This document shows positions 1 to 8,461 of a stretch of DNA of 64,000 bases, in pieces; within the stretch, counting starts at the first letter, position 1; each line of letters begins with the position of its first letter. The notes beneath the pieces are model-generated. The model was not told where the DNA came from, searched no databases, and was given only the letters and a program-made list of their open reading frames with translations. The position numbers and the translations under genes were made by a program. The stretch comes from Parabacteroides chongii. Its GTDB lineage: Bacteria; Bacteroidota; Bacteroidia; Bacteroidales; Tannerellaceae. The stretch spans positions 3,628,501 to 3,692,500 of the forward strand of contig NZ_CP120849.1 in NCBI RefSeq assembly GCF_029581355.1. Reading direction: 5' to 3'.

Positions 1-299
1 TTATATGGGAGAGTAACTTTCAACGGTTTTACAGTTATCTATGCCTTTAAAGATTCCCATATTTATTGGGGACAAAATATAGCCGTTAACAGCCATCCTT
101 TATCCAACCTAGTAATATGCCATCTTTGTGGCGCGTGACGGTGGTGTTATTCGGTATGAATGTGATCATTTGCAAAGGGACAGTGCTCGGCGACCGTTGC
201 ATAGTAGGGGCGGGCAGTGTGGTTAATGGCGTCTTTCCTCCAGATTCGGTCATTGTCGGAAATCCGACCTGTATAAAAAAAGAAACTCATAAAAAGAAA
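1..299 (+). pseudogene. Decayed hexapeptide acyltransferase, 3' part
   Basis: From about 117 the reading frame gives a typical left-handed beta-helix acyltransferase tail: FGMNVIICKGTVLGDRCIVG, then GAGSVV and a VGNP turn followed by lysines. This closely resembles the end of the intact acyltransferase at 7907-8458 (GMNSIILKGTVIGNNSIVG, then AGNPAKIIK). Upstream, acyltransferase-like fragments (IYAFKD, then SHPL) are in a different frame (frame 1, which stops at 136-138), and the frame of the tail has stops at 45-56 and about 100. The gene therefore appears broken by at least one frameshift and its start lies left of the window. No stop codon separates the tail from the dehydrogenase that follows, so a fusion product from an internal start near 117 is possible. 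That the gene is inactive is an inference. Confidence 0.55.
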
Positions 300-1607
300 A
301 TGGTATATCTAAAAAACAGAGATATGGAAATAGAATCCGTAAAAGTATGTGTGGTAGGACTGGGATATGTAGGTCTGCCTTTAGCTTGTCTGTTCTCTTC
401 GCGGTATCAGACAATCGGTTATGATATTAACAAGCAGCGTATAGACAGACTGATGTCCGGCCATGACGATACGCTGGAGGTTTCTGATGATTTATTGGGA
501 AAAGCTTTAAAAAACGGGTTTTGCTGTACGACGGAGATAGAAAAGATCCGTGAATGTAACTTTTACATAGTGGCTGTACCTACCCCGGTGGATGTGAACA
601 ATCATCCGGACTTGACCCCGTTGCTCAAAGCCAGTGAAGTAGTAGGACAAGCCATATCGGAAGGGGATATAGTCGTCTATGAATCGACGGTTTACCCGGG
701 TATGACGGAGGAGGTTTGTCTGCCGGTCATAGAAAGAGTTTCCGGACTAAAATACAATCAGGATTTTTATGCAGGGTACAGTCCCGAACGTATAAATCCG
801 GGTGATAAGGAACATACGGTGGAGAAAATCAAGAAAGTAACGTCCGGCTCAACTCCGGAAGTGGCGGATAAGGTGGATGGGGTGTACAATTCGGTATTGG
901 TGAACGGGACCTATAAAGCGTCCTCTATCCGGGTTGCAGAAGCATCAAAGATCATAGAAAATGCACAGCGTGATGTAAATATTGCTTTTATGAATGAACT
1001 CGCCAAGATTTTTAATGCTATGGGGGTCGATACCGACGAAGTGATAAAAGCGGCCTCTTCCAAATGGAATTTTATTCGTTTGACTCCGGGATTGGTCGGA
1101 GGGCATTGTATCAGTGTCGATCCTTATTATCTGATCCAAAAAGCCCAGGTGTATGGAGTTTATCCGCGTATAATGTCTGATGCTCGTCGCCTGAATGACG
1201 GTATGGGTGATTATGTCGCTCATCAGGTAATAAAAGTGATGAATAAAAAGAAGGTAATGGTGAAAGATGCACGGATACTGATATTAGGAATCACATTTAA
1301 GGAAAATTGTCCGGATATACGGAATACGAAAGTCGTGGATATACTCAGTGTGTTGTCTGAATATACAGACAATATCGAGGTATATGATCCCTGGGCTAAT
1401 CCGGAAGAAGTATGGAAATCTTATCATATCCGTTTGTTTAGCGGAGATATGGAATCATTAAAAGCTCGATTCGATACAGTTGTTCTGGCTGTTTCGCACA
1501 AGGAGTTCGGAGAAGTCAATGTGCGTGATTTTTTATCGGAAGAAACAGGTGTTGTGTATGATGTGAAATGTTTTCTTCCGCAATCGCTAGTCGATGCCCG
1601 TTTGTAA
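300..1607 (+). CDS. UDP-N-acetyl-hexosamine 6-dehydrogenase (WbpA/TviB type)
   Basis: NAD-dependent oxidation of a UDP-HexNAc (or UDP-hexose) at C6 to the uronic acid, supplying an acidic sugar to the capsule. The protein from 300 is 435 residues, the usual family length. It has the Rossmann motif GLGYVGLPLA near residues 20-29, the VAVPTPVD segment, a YESTVYPGMTEE stretch, GYSPERINPGD, and the catalytic-cysteine motif GGHCISVDPYYL (Cys about residue 270). The wording of these motifs is closer to the UDP-HexNAc dehydrogenases of O-antigen and Vi antigen clusters than to UDP-glucose dehydrogenase. The open frame continues upstream to 117 through an acyltransferase remnant, so I place the start at the ATG at 300; the ATG at 324 is an alternative. 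The precise substrate cannot be read from the sequence. Confidence 0.88.
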   Translation: MVYLKNRDMEIESVKVCVVGLGYVGLPLACLFSSRYQTIGYDINKQRIDRLMSGHDDTLEVSDDLLGKALKNGFCCTTEIEKIRECNFYIVAVPTPVDVNNHPDLTPLLKASEVVGQAISEGDIVVYESTVYPGMTEEVCLPVIERVSGLKYNQDFYAGYSPERINPGDKEHTVEKIKKVTSGSTPEVADKVDGVYNSVLVNGTYKASSIRVAEASKIIENAQRDVNIAFMNELAKIFNAMGVDTDEVIKAASSKWNFIRLTPGLVGGHCISVDPYYLIQKAQVYGVYPRIMSDARRLNDGMGDYVAHQVIKVMNKKKVMVKDARILILGITFKENCPDIRNTKVVDILSVLSEYTDNIEVYDPWANPEEVWKSYHIRLFSGDMESLKARFDTVVLAVSHKEFGEVNVRDFLSEETGVVYDVKCFLPQSLVDARL

Positions 1608-1624
1608 AATAAGGTTTACAAAGA

Positions 1625-2755
1625 ATGAAAATAGTACATGTTATAAATTCCATGAGTCAGACTTATGGTGGACCGGCTTATTCGACATTATTGACGGTAA
1701 GGGGGTTGAACCGGCAGAATCTGGAAGCCCTGGTTCTGACTAAAGATTTGTTACCGGGAGAAAAAGCGGTATCCGATGACTCTTTTATTCGTTATTTGCC
1801 TTTGTCACGCTTTTATTATGACCGCTGGGGATATGTGGCATCTTATTCAAAAGCCTTGTTGACCATCCCTTCGGTAGATGTGTATCACATTCAGGGATTG
1901 TGGCAGTATTATGGGTATATAACAGCCCAATGTGCCCAAAAAAGAAAATGCCCTTATGTCGTTTCATTACGGGGAGCCATGCATCCGGAGGCTATGAAAT
2001 ATTCTTCATGGGTAAAAAAAGCAGCCTTGTTCTTGTTTGAGCGGAAGCTATTGCAGGAAGCTGCTTGTATCCATGTCACCTGCCTGCAGGAGATGGATGC
2101 TTACCGTTCATTGGGCTTTACCAATCCGGTAGCTGTTGTTCCAAATCCGATGGAGATATATGAAGTGGAAACTCCTGTATGGGCAGACGGGAAAAGACGT
2201 ATAGGTTTTTTGGGGCGTTTGTGTGAGTATAAACATCCGGAGCGTTTGCTGGATGTATGGAAACGTTTGGACGAACCGGGCGAGTTGTTGATCATGGGAG
2301 ATGGCACTCCGGAGTTTGTATCCGCTTTACAACGCGAGGTAAAGCGTTTACAATTATCCCATGTCCGTTTAATGGGCTGGGTTTCAGGAAAAGAGAAAAG
2401 AGCTTTATTGGCTTCATTGGCTTGCTTGGTGGTGCCGAGCGATTTTGAAAATTTCGGAATGATCGTACCAGAAGCTTTGCTGCAAGAAGTTCCGGTCATC
2501 GCATCGACTGGTTCACCCTGGCAGGAACTGGAAACAGAACGATGTGGCTGGTGGGTCAAGAATGATGTGGATAGTTTGACGGCGGCTGTACGGGAGGCTT
2601 TATCGCTGGATAAAGAAGAATTACAGGCGATGGGAGAACGGGGGCGTAAACTGATTTTGGATAAATATTCAATAGATGTCGTTTCCCATCAGATGGAACG
2701 ATTGTATGCTTGGATTGTCGGGCGTGGTGATAAACCTGAATTTATATATGATTAA
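1625..2755 (+). CDS. Glycosyltransferase family 4 (group 1)
   Basis: A 376-residue GT-B fold retaining glycosyltransferase. The N-terminal half starts MKIVHVINSMSQTYGGPA, with the glycine-rich acceptor-side loop typical of GT4. The C-terminal half has IGFLGRLCEYKHPERLLD, then the nucleotide-sugar site with a PSDFENFGMIVPEALLQEVP stretch containing the E-x7-E motif. It lies 17 bp after the dehydrogenase and 17 bp before the HU-like gene, all on the same strand, so it belongs to the polysaccharide operon and should act on the cytoplasmic side of the inner membrane on lipid-linked intermediates. Donor and linkage cannot be assigned. Confidence 0.87.
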   Translation: MKIVHVINSMSQTYGGPAYSTLLTVRGLNRQNLEALVLTKDLLPGEKAVSDDSFIRYLPLSRFYYDRWGYVASYSKALLTIPSVDVYHIQGLWQYYGYITAQCAQKRKCPYVVSLRGAMHPEAMKYSSWVKKAALFLFERKLLQEAACIHVTCLQEMDAYRSLGFTNPVAVVPNPMEIYEVETPVWADGKRRIGFLGRLCEYKHPERLLDVWKRLDEPGELLIMGDGTPEFVSALQREVKRLQLSHVRLMGWVSGKEKRALLASLACLVVPSDFENFGMIVPEALLQEVPVIASTGSPWQELETERCGWWVKNDVDSLTAAVREALSLDKEELQAMGERGRKLILDKYSIDVVSHQMERLYAWIVGRGDKPEFIYD

Positions 2756-2772
2756 AACAAATATCTATCAAT

Positions 2773-3051
2773 ATGAACAAGATTGAATTAGCAAAAGAAG
2801 TTGCAAGCCGTTTATCGGTGCCGACAACAGATGCCCTGCGCTTTATAGACACGATGAATGAAGTAATTACAGAAGCAATGATGCGTGAAGAACCTGTTCT
2901 GATACAAAATTTCGGTCGTTATACGGTTTGGGAACAGGCTGAGCGTATGGGACGTAACCCTAGAACACTTCAGGAATGTACGATACGAAAACGTACCAGT
3001 GTGAAGTTTAAACCCGGTAAAGGGCTAATGGATAGAATTAACGGAAAATAA
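2773..3051 (+). CDS. HU/IHF-family DNA-binding protein
   Basis: A 92-residue protein with the HU fold: N-terminal helices (MNKIELAKEVASRLSVPT, then DALRFIDTMNEVI), the beta segment PVLIQNFGRYTV and the DNA-minor-groove arm region RMGRNPRTLQE, ending KFKPGKGLMDRI. The arm contains the conserved RNP sequence whose proline intercalates DNA in the family. It is placed between a glycosyltransferase and the export gene, six bases before the latter, so it is co-transcribed with capsule genes. A local role in regulating or shaping the capsule locus is an inference from position only; it may equally be a paralogue of the general nucleoid protein. Confidence 0.9.
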   Translation: MNKIELAKEVASRLSVPTTDALRFIDTMNEVITEAMMREEPVLIQNFGRYTVWEQAERMGRNPRTLQECTIRKRTSVKFKPGKGLMDRINGK

Positions 3052-3057
3052 TGGAAG

Positions 3058-3840
3058 ATGGAGAAGTTAAAAGGTTTGTTTTTGGGGTGGATATTGACCT
3101 GCATGTTGCTTTCTTGCGGCTCGGTAAAGGATATTGCTTATTTGCAAGGGGGGGATAGTTTATTTGATAAGATGGCTGTTTCCGATACTTTTGAAATGAA
3201 GATCAGAAAAGATGACATCTTAGATATCGTGGTGAGTTGTGCTGATCCGACGTTGTTGACTCCTTTTAATATTAATTCAGTAGGATATGGTATAGGGTAT
3301 TCAGGAAGTACTGGCGCTAACAGAGGGTATCTTGTAGAAGTAGATGGGACTATTAATTTCCCTTTACTAGGGAAGATAAAGGTGATAGGATTGTCCCGGA
3401 GAAAACTTAGAGAGCTCATACAGGATGGATTGAAAAACGGGGGATATATAAAAGATCCGATTGTAACAGTACGTTTTCTGAATTTTCGTATTATGGTATT
3501 AGGAGAAGTTGCTCGTCCCGGTACTTTTAATATCACATCTGAAAGGATAACCTTGTTTGAAGCATTAAGTCTGGCGGGTGACCTGACGATACATGGTCGT
3601 CGTAACCGGGTGGCAGTGATACGGGAACAGGATGGAGTACGTACTATTTTATATCATGATCTCCGGTCGAGGGATGTGTTCAAATCGCCGGATTATTATC
3701 TGCAACAGAACGATATGGTGTATGTAGAACCTAACCGGGTGAGAGCAGAATCCAGTACAAATAACCAGTATACAAGTGTTAGTACCTGGATTTCACTTAT
3801 ATCATTCCTTGCTTCAATGAGTATTTTGATCTTTAAATAG
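3058..3840 (+). CDS. Wza-type polysaccharide export lipoprotein
   Basis: A 260-residue outer-membrane polysaccharide export protein. The leader MEKLKGLFLGWILTCMLLSC ends in an LLSC lipobox, so the mature protein would be lipidated at about Cys20. A Poly_export domain follows (IRKDDILDIVVSCADP through GTINFPLLGKIKVIGLSRRKL) and then an SLBB domain (IMVLGEVARPGTFNITSERI, LFEALSLAGDLTIHGRRNRV). The C-terminus carries a hydrophobic helix (WISLISFLASMSILIFK), as in Bacteroidales members of the family. It sits directly upstream of the Wzc-like gene, with six bases between them, the usual export pair. Confidence 0.92.
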   Translation: MEKLKGLFLGWILTCMLLSCGSVKDIAYLQGGDSLFDKMAVSDTFEMKIRKDDILDIVVSCADPTLLTPFNINSVGYGIGYSGSTGANRGYLVEVDGTINFPLLGKIKVIGLSRRKLRELIQDGLKNGGYIKDPIVTVRFLNFRIMVLGEVARPGTFNITSERITLFEALSLAGDLTIHGRRNRVAVIREQDGVRTILYHDLRSRDVFKSPDYYLQQNDMVYVEPNRVRAESSTNNQYTSVSTWISLISFLASMSILIFK

Positions 3841-3846
3841 AAGAAT

Positions 3847-6177
3847 ATGCAAGAACAAACACCTTATACAGCGGATTTTAATTTGATGGGTGAATTTAAT
3901 ATCCATACTATCCTGGATGTTTTACGGAGCAAATGGCATTGGTTCGTTTTATCCATAGCACTTTGCTTGGGAATAGCTTATGTCTATGTAAAAACAGTTC
4001 CGGTCGTATATAAACGGGAGGCTATCGTACAGCTTAAAAGCAAGGCGAAAACAGAAGAGGCTTTTAATGAAAAGCAGATGTTTAATGATAATAATAATAT
4101 CGATGGAGAGATTCTGATCTTTAAGTCCCGCCTGTTGATGCGACAGGTGGTTGAACGATTGGGATTGGATGTCGGATATTCAGTAGACAAAGGGTTGAAA
4201 AAAAAGATTTTGTATGCCGATTCTCCTGTTACTGTTCATTTTCCTGATTCTACATTTATTCATCCGGCCACTATCTCGATTATTCCATTGAAAGACGGCC
4301 GTTTCAGGATACAAGGGCTGGAGGATGATCCGGAGGGGGTGATGGAGTATACTTTCGGTGAACCGTTGGACAGCCCGATCGGACGAATGGTGGTGAGGAA
4401 AACGTCTTTTTTTACCGATGACTGGCTGAATACACCGGTACAGGTCGTTTGTGCAGAAAAAGAGTCGCTTATTTCTTTGTTTTTAGGCGAACTGGAGGCC
4501 GAGCGATCGGTAAGGGATGCCAACCTGATCACGCTGACCTGCCAGGATATGGATTCACAGAGGGGAGACGATATATTGAATGCCCTGATACAGGTTTATG
4601 TGGACGAGTCGATGAAAGATAAAAATATGATTATCCGGAATACGGCCACTTTTATCGATGAACGATTGCAGTTAATTAATCAGGAATTAGGCAATGTTGA
4701 GGGAGATATAGAGGAATATCGGAAACGTAACCAATCGGCAGATTTAAGTATAGAGGCCAAAATTTATTTGGATAACCGTAATCGGTATGATCGGGAAGTC
4801 GCAGATCTGACGAACCGGGTAGAACTGCTCGGGCTGATCCAGCAGTATCTGCATGACCCTTTGAAAGATGAACGTTTGCTACCGGCAAATACCGGGATAG
4901 CCAGTACGGGAATAGAGGGGATGATCGAGAAATATAATAACACATTATTGGAACGAAACAAACTGAAAGTAAATGCGGGAGATAACAGTCCGGCTGTTAA
5001 AGAACGGAATGAAGAATTGGCCTCTTTGAGACATTCCATCAGTGAAAGTTTGAGAAATACGAAAGAGGCTATCGATTCCAAACTGGATTTTTCCCGTCGT
5101 ATGCAGATGCTGGAAACAGGAAAGATCAGTAGTATCCCGACACAGCAGAAGTATGTTTTATCGGTGGAACGACAACAAAAAATCAAAGAAGAGCTATTCC
5201 TGTATTTATTAAATAAACGGGAAGAAAACGCATTGACATTGGCTACAGTAGACAGTAATCTCCGCATTGTGGATGATGCTTATGCTGCCGGTACGGCAGG
5301 AGCCAACACCTTGGTGTTTTTGTTTGGAGCTTTGATGGTCGGTATATTCATCCCTGCAATCTATTTCTACACCCAACAATTGTTGGATGTTAAAGTGCGT
5401 GGGCGTAAGGATATAGAAGATAATCTGACAATTCCATTTCTCGGGGAAATTCCTCGAAAGCCAGGTAAATCGGGAAAGGTTGTGGTCTGCGATAAAGGAC
5501 GTGATCCGATTTCTGAATCATTCCGTATTATTCGTACAAATCTGGATTTTATGCTGGAGAAAAAATCGAAAACACAATCGATCATGTTCACCTCGTTTAG
5601 TCCGGATTCGGGAAAAACATTTACATCTTCCAATTTGGGGGTTGCTTTAGCTTTAGCCGGTAAACGGGTAATTTTATTGGAAATGGATATTCGTAAAGGT
5701 TCGGAGAAAGATGATAAGGGAAAAGTTGTACCTGGGTTAACGAATTATCTGTCCGGCAATATAACCGATACCGGAAGTATTATCCGGAAAAGCGAATGGC
5801 ATCCGGGGCTTGATGTGATCGCTTCCGGACCGATCCCCCCGAATCCGACAGAACTTTTGTTGAGTAGTCGTTTGGATGAATTGATGACAGAACTCAGAGA
5901 ACAATATGAATATATTTTGATGGATACAGTCCCTTATGGAGTTGTTGCTGACGCTCAGGTTGTCAGTAGGGTTGCAGATCTATGCGTATATGTGATTCGA
6001 GAAAGGTATATGGATCGTAGATTGTTGCCGGAAATTGAAAAGTTATATGTCTCCGGTAAACTACCACATATGGCCGTAATTTTGAATGAGGCTTATTTTC
6101 AACATACAGGATATAGCTATTACGGATATTATGGAGGATATGATTATTATGGAAATACTAAAAAGAAAAAGGTATGA
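3847..6177 (+). CDS. Wzc-type chain-length regulator and tyrosine autokinase
   Basis: A 776-residue inner-membrane protein that controls capsule polymer length and export. There is a Wzz domain with a first membrane segment near residues 31-52, a long periplasmic coiled-coil region (about 230-420), a second membrane segment near 488-510, and a cytoplasmic BY-kinase domain. The kinase has a Walker A motif (SPDSGKTFTSSNLG, near residue 585), the A' motif (ILLEMDIRKGS) and ILMDTVPYGVVADAQ as the Walker B region. The C-terminus has the expected tyrosine cluster (YSYYGYYGGYDYYGN), the autophosphorylation tail. The 3' end overlaps the next gene by four bases (ATGA), pointing to translational coupling. 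Confidence 0.93.
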   Translation: MQEQTPYTADFNLMGEFNIHTILDVLRSKWHWFVLSIALCLGIAYVYVKTVPVVYKREAIVQLKSKAKTEEAFNEKQMFNDNNNIDGEILIFKSRLLMRQVVERLGLDVGYSVDKGLKKKILYADSPVTVHFPDSTFIHPATISIIPLKDGRFRIQGLEDDPEGVMEYTFGEPLDSPIGRMVVRKTSFFTDDWLNTPVQVVCAEKESLISLFLGELEAERSVRDANLITLTCQDMDSQRGDDILNALIQVYVDESMKDKNMIIRNTATFIDERLQLINQELGNVEGDIEEYRKRNQSADLSIEAKIYLDNRNRYDREVADLTNRVELLGLIQQYLHDPLKDERLLPANTGIASTGIEGMIEKYNNTLLERNKLKVNAGDNSPAVKERNEELASLRHSISESLRNTKEAIDSKLDFSRRMQMLETGKISSIPTQQKYVLSVERQQKIKEELFLYLLNKREENALTLATVDSNLRIVDDAYAAGTAGANTLVFLFGALMVGIFIPAIYFYTQQLLDVKVRGRKDIEDNLTIPFLGEIPRKPGKSGKVVVCDKGRDPISESFRIIRTNLDFMLEKKSKTQSIMFTSFSPDSGKTFTSSNLGVALALAGKRVILLEMDIRKGSEKDDKGKVVPGLTNYLSGNITDTGSIIRKSEWHPGLDVIASGPIPPNPTELLLSSRLDELMTELREQYEYILMDTVPYGVVADAQVVSRVADLCVYVIRERYMDRRLLPEIEKLYVSGKLPHMAVILNEAYFQHTGYSYYGYYGGYDYYGNTKKKKV

Positions 6178-6950
6178 AAATAAAGTCTTATTTGGTAAAT
6201 CTAAAGGAATCGACAGCGCGTAAAGAGAGGACATTGCAGGAGATTTCCGGTTATTCTTTGTTGGATGTGGAAGTCGTAGAAGCAATCAATGGCAAGAATC
6301 TTTCAGAGGAAGAGCTGGATTTGCTATTCGATCGGGAACGTTTTATAAGAAAATATTCACGTAAACCTGCAGCCGGCGAAATCGGATGTACTTTAAGTCA
6401 TAGGGAGTGTTACCGCAGATTACTTGACTCTGATAACGAATATGCTTTAATATTGGAAGATGATGTTTGCTTTATATATCCGGATGATGTTGAATTTATT
6501 TTGAAAGGAGCTGTCGGTATATTATCTGCCGATAAAAGTTGTATTATTACGCTGAGCCGTTATCATTGTTATTATCCGAAAGTACTTCATAGCCTGTCCG
6601 GATACTCTTTTTACCGGATATGGGGAGCTTATGGTACATGTGCTTATTTGATTAACCGATGTGCTGCAAAAAAACTATTATCGATTGACAAGCCTTTTCT
6701 TGTGGCAGATGATTTTGAGTATATGCATCTGAATGGCATTTATATTCAAGGTATATCCCCCTTTTTAGCATTGGATGCTTCAACGATGCAGTCGATTTCT
6801 TCGGAGATTATGGATAGGGATAAAAAAGACAACATAAAAATACCATTCAAATATCGATTGAAGAATATGATATTAACCAAAGTGCGGGTAGGACTTATTA
6901 AATTGAATATTTTAAAACTGAAAGCGCAAATTAATTTAAACACAAGGTAA
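6174..6950 (+). CDS. Glycosyltransferase family 25
   Basis: A 258-residue protein of the LPS/lipooligosaccharide galactosyltransferase-like GT25 family. It shows the family's opening YLVNLKESTARKERT, the AAGEIGCTLSHRECYRRLL block, the acidic LILEDDVCF motif near residues 96-104, and WGAYGTCAYLINRCAAKKLL. Members transfer a sugar (often galactose) from a nucleotide donor in the cytoplasm. It begins inside the stop of the Wzc-like gene and the next gene starts immediately after its stop. The C-terminus is lysine-rich and hydrophobic and may hold the enzyme at the membrane. Confidence 0.85.
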   Translation: MKIKSYLVNLKESTARKERTLQEISGYSLLDVEVVEAINGKNLSEEELDLLFDRERFIRKYSRKPAAGEIGCTLSHRECYRRLLDSDNEYALILEDDVCFIYPDDVEFILKGAVGILSADKSCIITLSRYHCYYPKVLHSLSGYSFYRIWGAYGTCAYLINRCAAKKLLSIDKPFLVADDFEYMHLNGIYIQGISPFLALDASTMQSISSEIMDRDKKDNIKIPFKYRLKNMILTKVRVGLIKLNILKLKAQINLNTR

Positions 6951-7910
6951 ATGGAGGTTAAGGTTTCAATTATTATACCGGTGTATAATGTTTCTTCTTT
7001 TTTGGATAAATGTATATCATCATGTATAAATCAATCATTTAAAGAGATAGAGATAATTATTGTGAATGATGGCTCTACGGATGATTCCATTCAAATTATA
7101 CGGAAATATGCGACAGCAGATGAACGTATCGTAGTGGTTGATAAAGAAAATCAAGGATCCATGTTGGCCCGTAAATCAGGATTGGATATAGCTTGTGGAG
7201 AATATGTTTTTTATTTGGACGGCGATGATTATATAGAAAAGAATACAGTTGAAGTCTTGTATCAAAAAGTGATCGATGAGAAATCTGATTATGTAGTAGG
7301 TAAATTCTATGAAGTATCGGGTGGTGTGAAAAAAGATTGCTCTAATAATGATATGGATTTCAATGGATTATCAGGCATGGATTTGGTTGATTATATATTG
7401 GGGTGCAGGTGGAGCCTTAGTGGGCGTTTGATGAAAAAATCATTGTTTGATGGCATTATTTATAAACCGATCTATATGGGAGATGATTTGTTTGTAAATA
7501 TGCAGATTGCCCTCAATGTGCAAAAAGCAACATCAATCGATGCTTATGTGTATGATTATGTAAGACACCCTGCTTCGGTAACACACCGTGACGCAAATGC
7601 TTTGTTCGCATTGAATTTGGAGATGATCGAAGCGATTTTTTATCTTTTGACTGTCTATCCTTATGATCAACGAATTGCTGAACGGATATATTTACTTTTT
7701 TTTACGATCATTTTCTCGTGTATGGAAGAAAAAAGAATGGGGATAACGAGAATATTAAGACAATATTACTGGGATAAAAAAAAGGTAAAAGCTTTTTTGT
7801 GGAAAAAGAAGAAAATTCATTTTCTGATTGTCGGAGGTTTTCTTTATTGCCCGAACCTTACCGGGAGTGTCGTAAAGATAGGAAGAAAAATTGTTCATAA
7901 ACTAAAATGA
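6951..7910 (+). CDS. Glycosyltransferase family 2
   Basis: A 319-residue GT-A inverting glycosyltransferase. It opens VKVSIIIPVYNVSSFLDKCI, followed by IIIVNDGSTDDS, KENQGSMLARKSGLD and the metal-binding FYLDGDDYI. After the catalytic domain (to about residue 210) is a basic, helix-rich tail ending KIGRKIVHKLK. It starts directly after the GT25 stop codon and overlaps the next gene by four bases, so it is translated as part of the capsule operon. The donor sugar is unknown. Confidence 0.88.
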   Translation: MEVKVSIIIPVYNVSSFLDKCISSCINQSFKEIEIIIVNDGSTDDSIQIIRKYATADERIVVVDKENQGSMLARKSGLDIACGEYVFYLDGDDYIEKNTVEVLYQKVIDEKSDYVVGKFYEVSGGVKKDCSNNDMDFNGLSGMDLVDYILGCRWSLSGRLMKKSLFDGIIYKPIYMGDDLFVNMQIALNVQKATSIDAYVYDYVRHPASVTHRDANALFALNLEMIEAIFYLLTVYPYDQRIAERIYLLFFTIIFSCMEEKRMGITRILRQYYWDKKKVKAFLWKKKKIHFLIVGGFLYCPNLTGSVVKIGRKIVHKLK

Positions 7911-8458
7911 TACGATTTTTGATATTTTATTTACTTTATCTGATCTGGAAGATCAGGTATTTAGGACGGGTAAAATTCAGAGGTTTTTCTATTATTCTTT
8001 CTTTCAGAAATTCATCCATATCAATAGGAAGAGGTACCGGGGTTTGTAGCACTTCGGTATATAATCTACTTGGAATGTACCAACGGACGATACTGGTGGC
8101 AAGACATGGGGGAATGCTCTCTATCGGGAAGAATGTCGGAATATCCGGTTCTACAATCTATGCAATGAAGGAGATCTGTATAGGGGATAATACGTTTATC
8201 GGTGCCAATTGCAAAATAGTGGACAGTGATTTCCATGCATTCGATGCAGGTTTGTATTTTTCTACAGATCCCCGACATGTGAGAATGAAGCCGGTTTCAA
8301 TAGGAGAAAACTGTTTTATCGGTATGAATTCGATCATTCTGAAAGGAACTGTAATCGGGAATAATTCGATCGTAGGAGCAGGAAGTGTGGTTTGTGGCTG
8401 TTTCCCTGATAACGTGGTTATCGCAGGAAATCCGGCTAAGATAATTAAATACAGATAG
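7907..8458 (+). CDS. Hexapeptide-repeat acyltransferase
   Basis: A 183-residue left-handed beta-helix acetyltransferase of the WbbJ/LacA/maltose O-acetyltransferase group. Hexapeptide turns run from about residue 45 to the end (VGISGSTIY, IGDNTFIGANCKIV, IGENCFIGMNSIIL, IGNNSIVGAGSVV, VIAGNPAKII). The DSDFHAF segment carries the catalytic-type histidine. It probably acetylates a sugar of the repeat unit. The N-terminal 25 residues are hydrophobic (MIRFLIFYLLYLIWKIRYLG), suggesting membrane attachment. It overlaps the GT2 gene by four bases and resembles the broken acyltransferase at the left edge. Confidence 0.87.
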   Translation: MIRFLIFYLLYLIWKIRYLGRVKFRGFSIILSFRNSSISIGRGTGVCSTSVYNLLGMYQRTILVARHGGMLSIGKNVGISGSTIYAMKEICIGDNTFIGANCKIVDSDFHAFDAGLYFSTDPRHVRMKPVSIGENCFIGMNSIILKGTVIGNNSIVGAGSVVCGCFPDNVVIAGNPAKIIKYR

Positions 8459-8461
8459 AAT

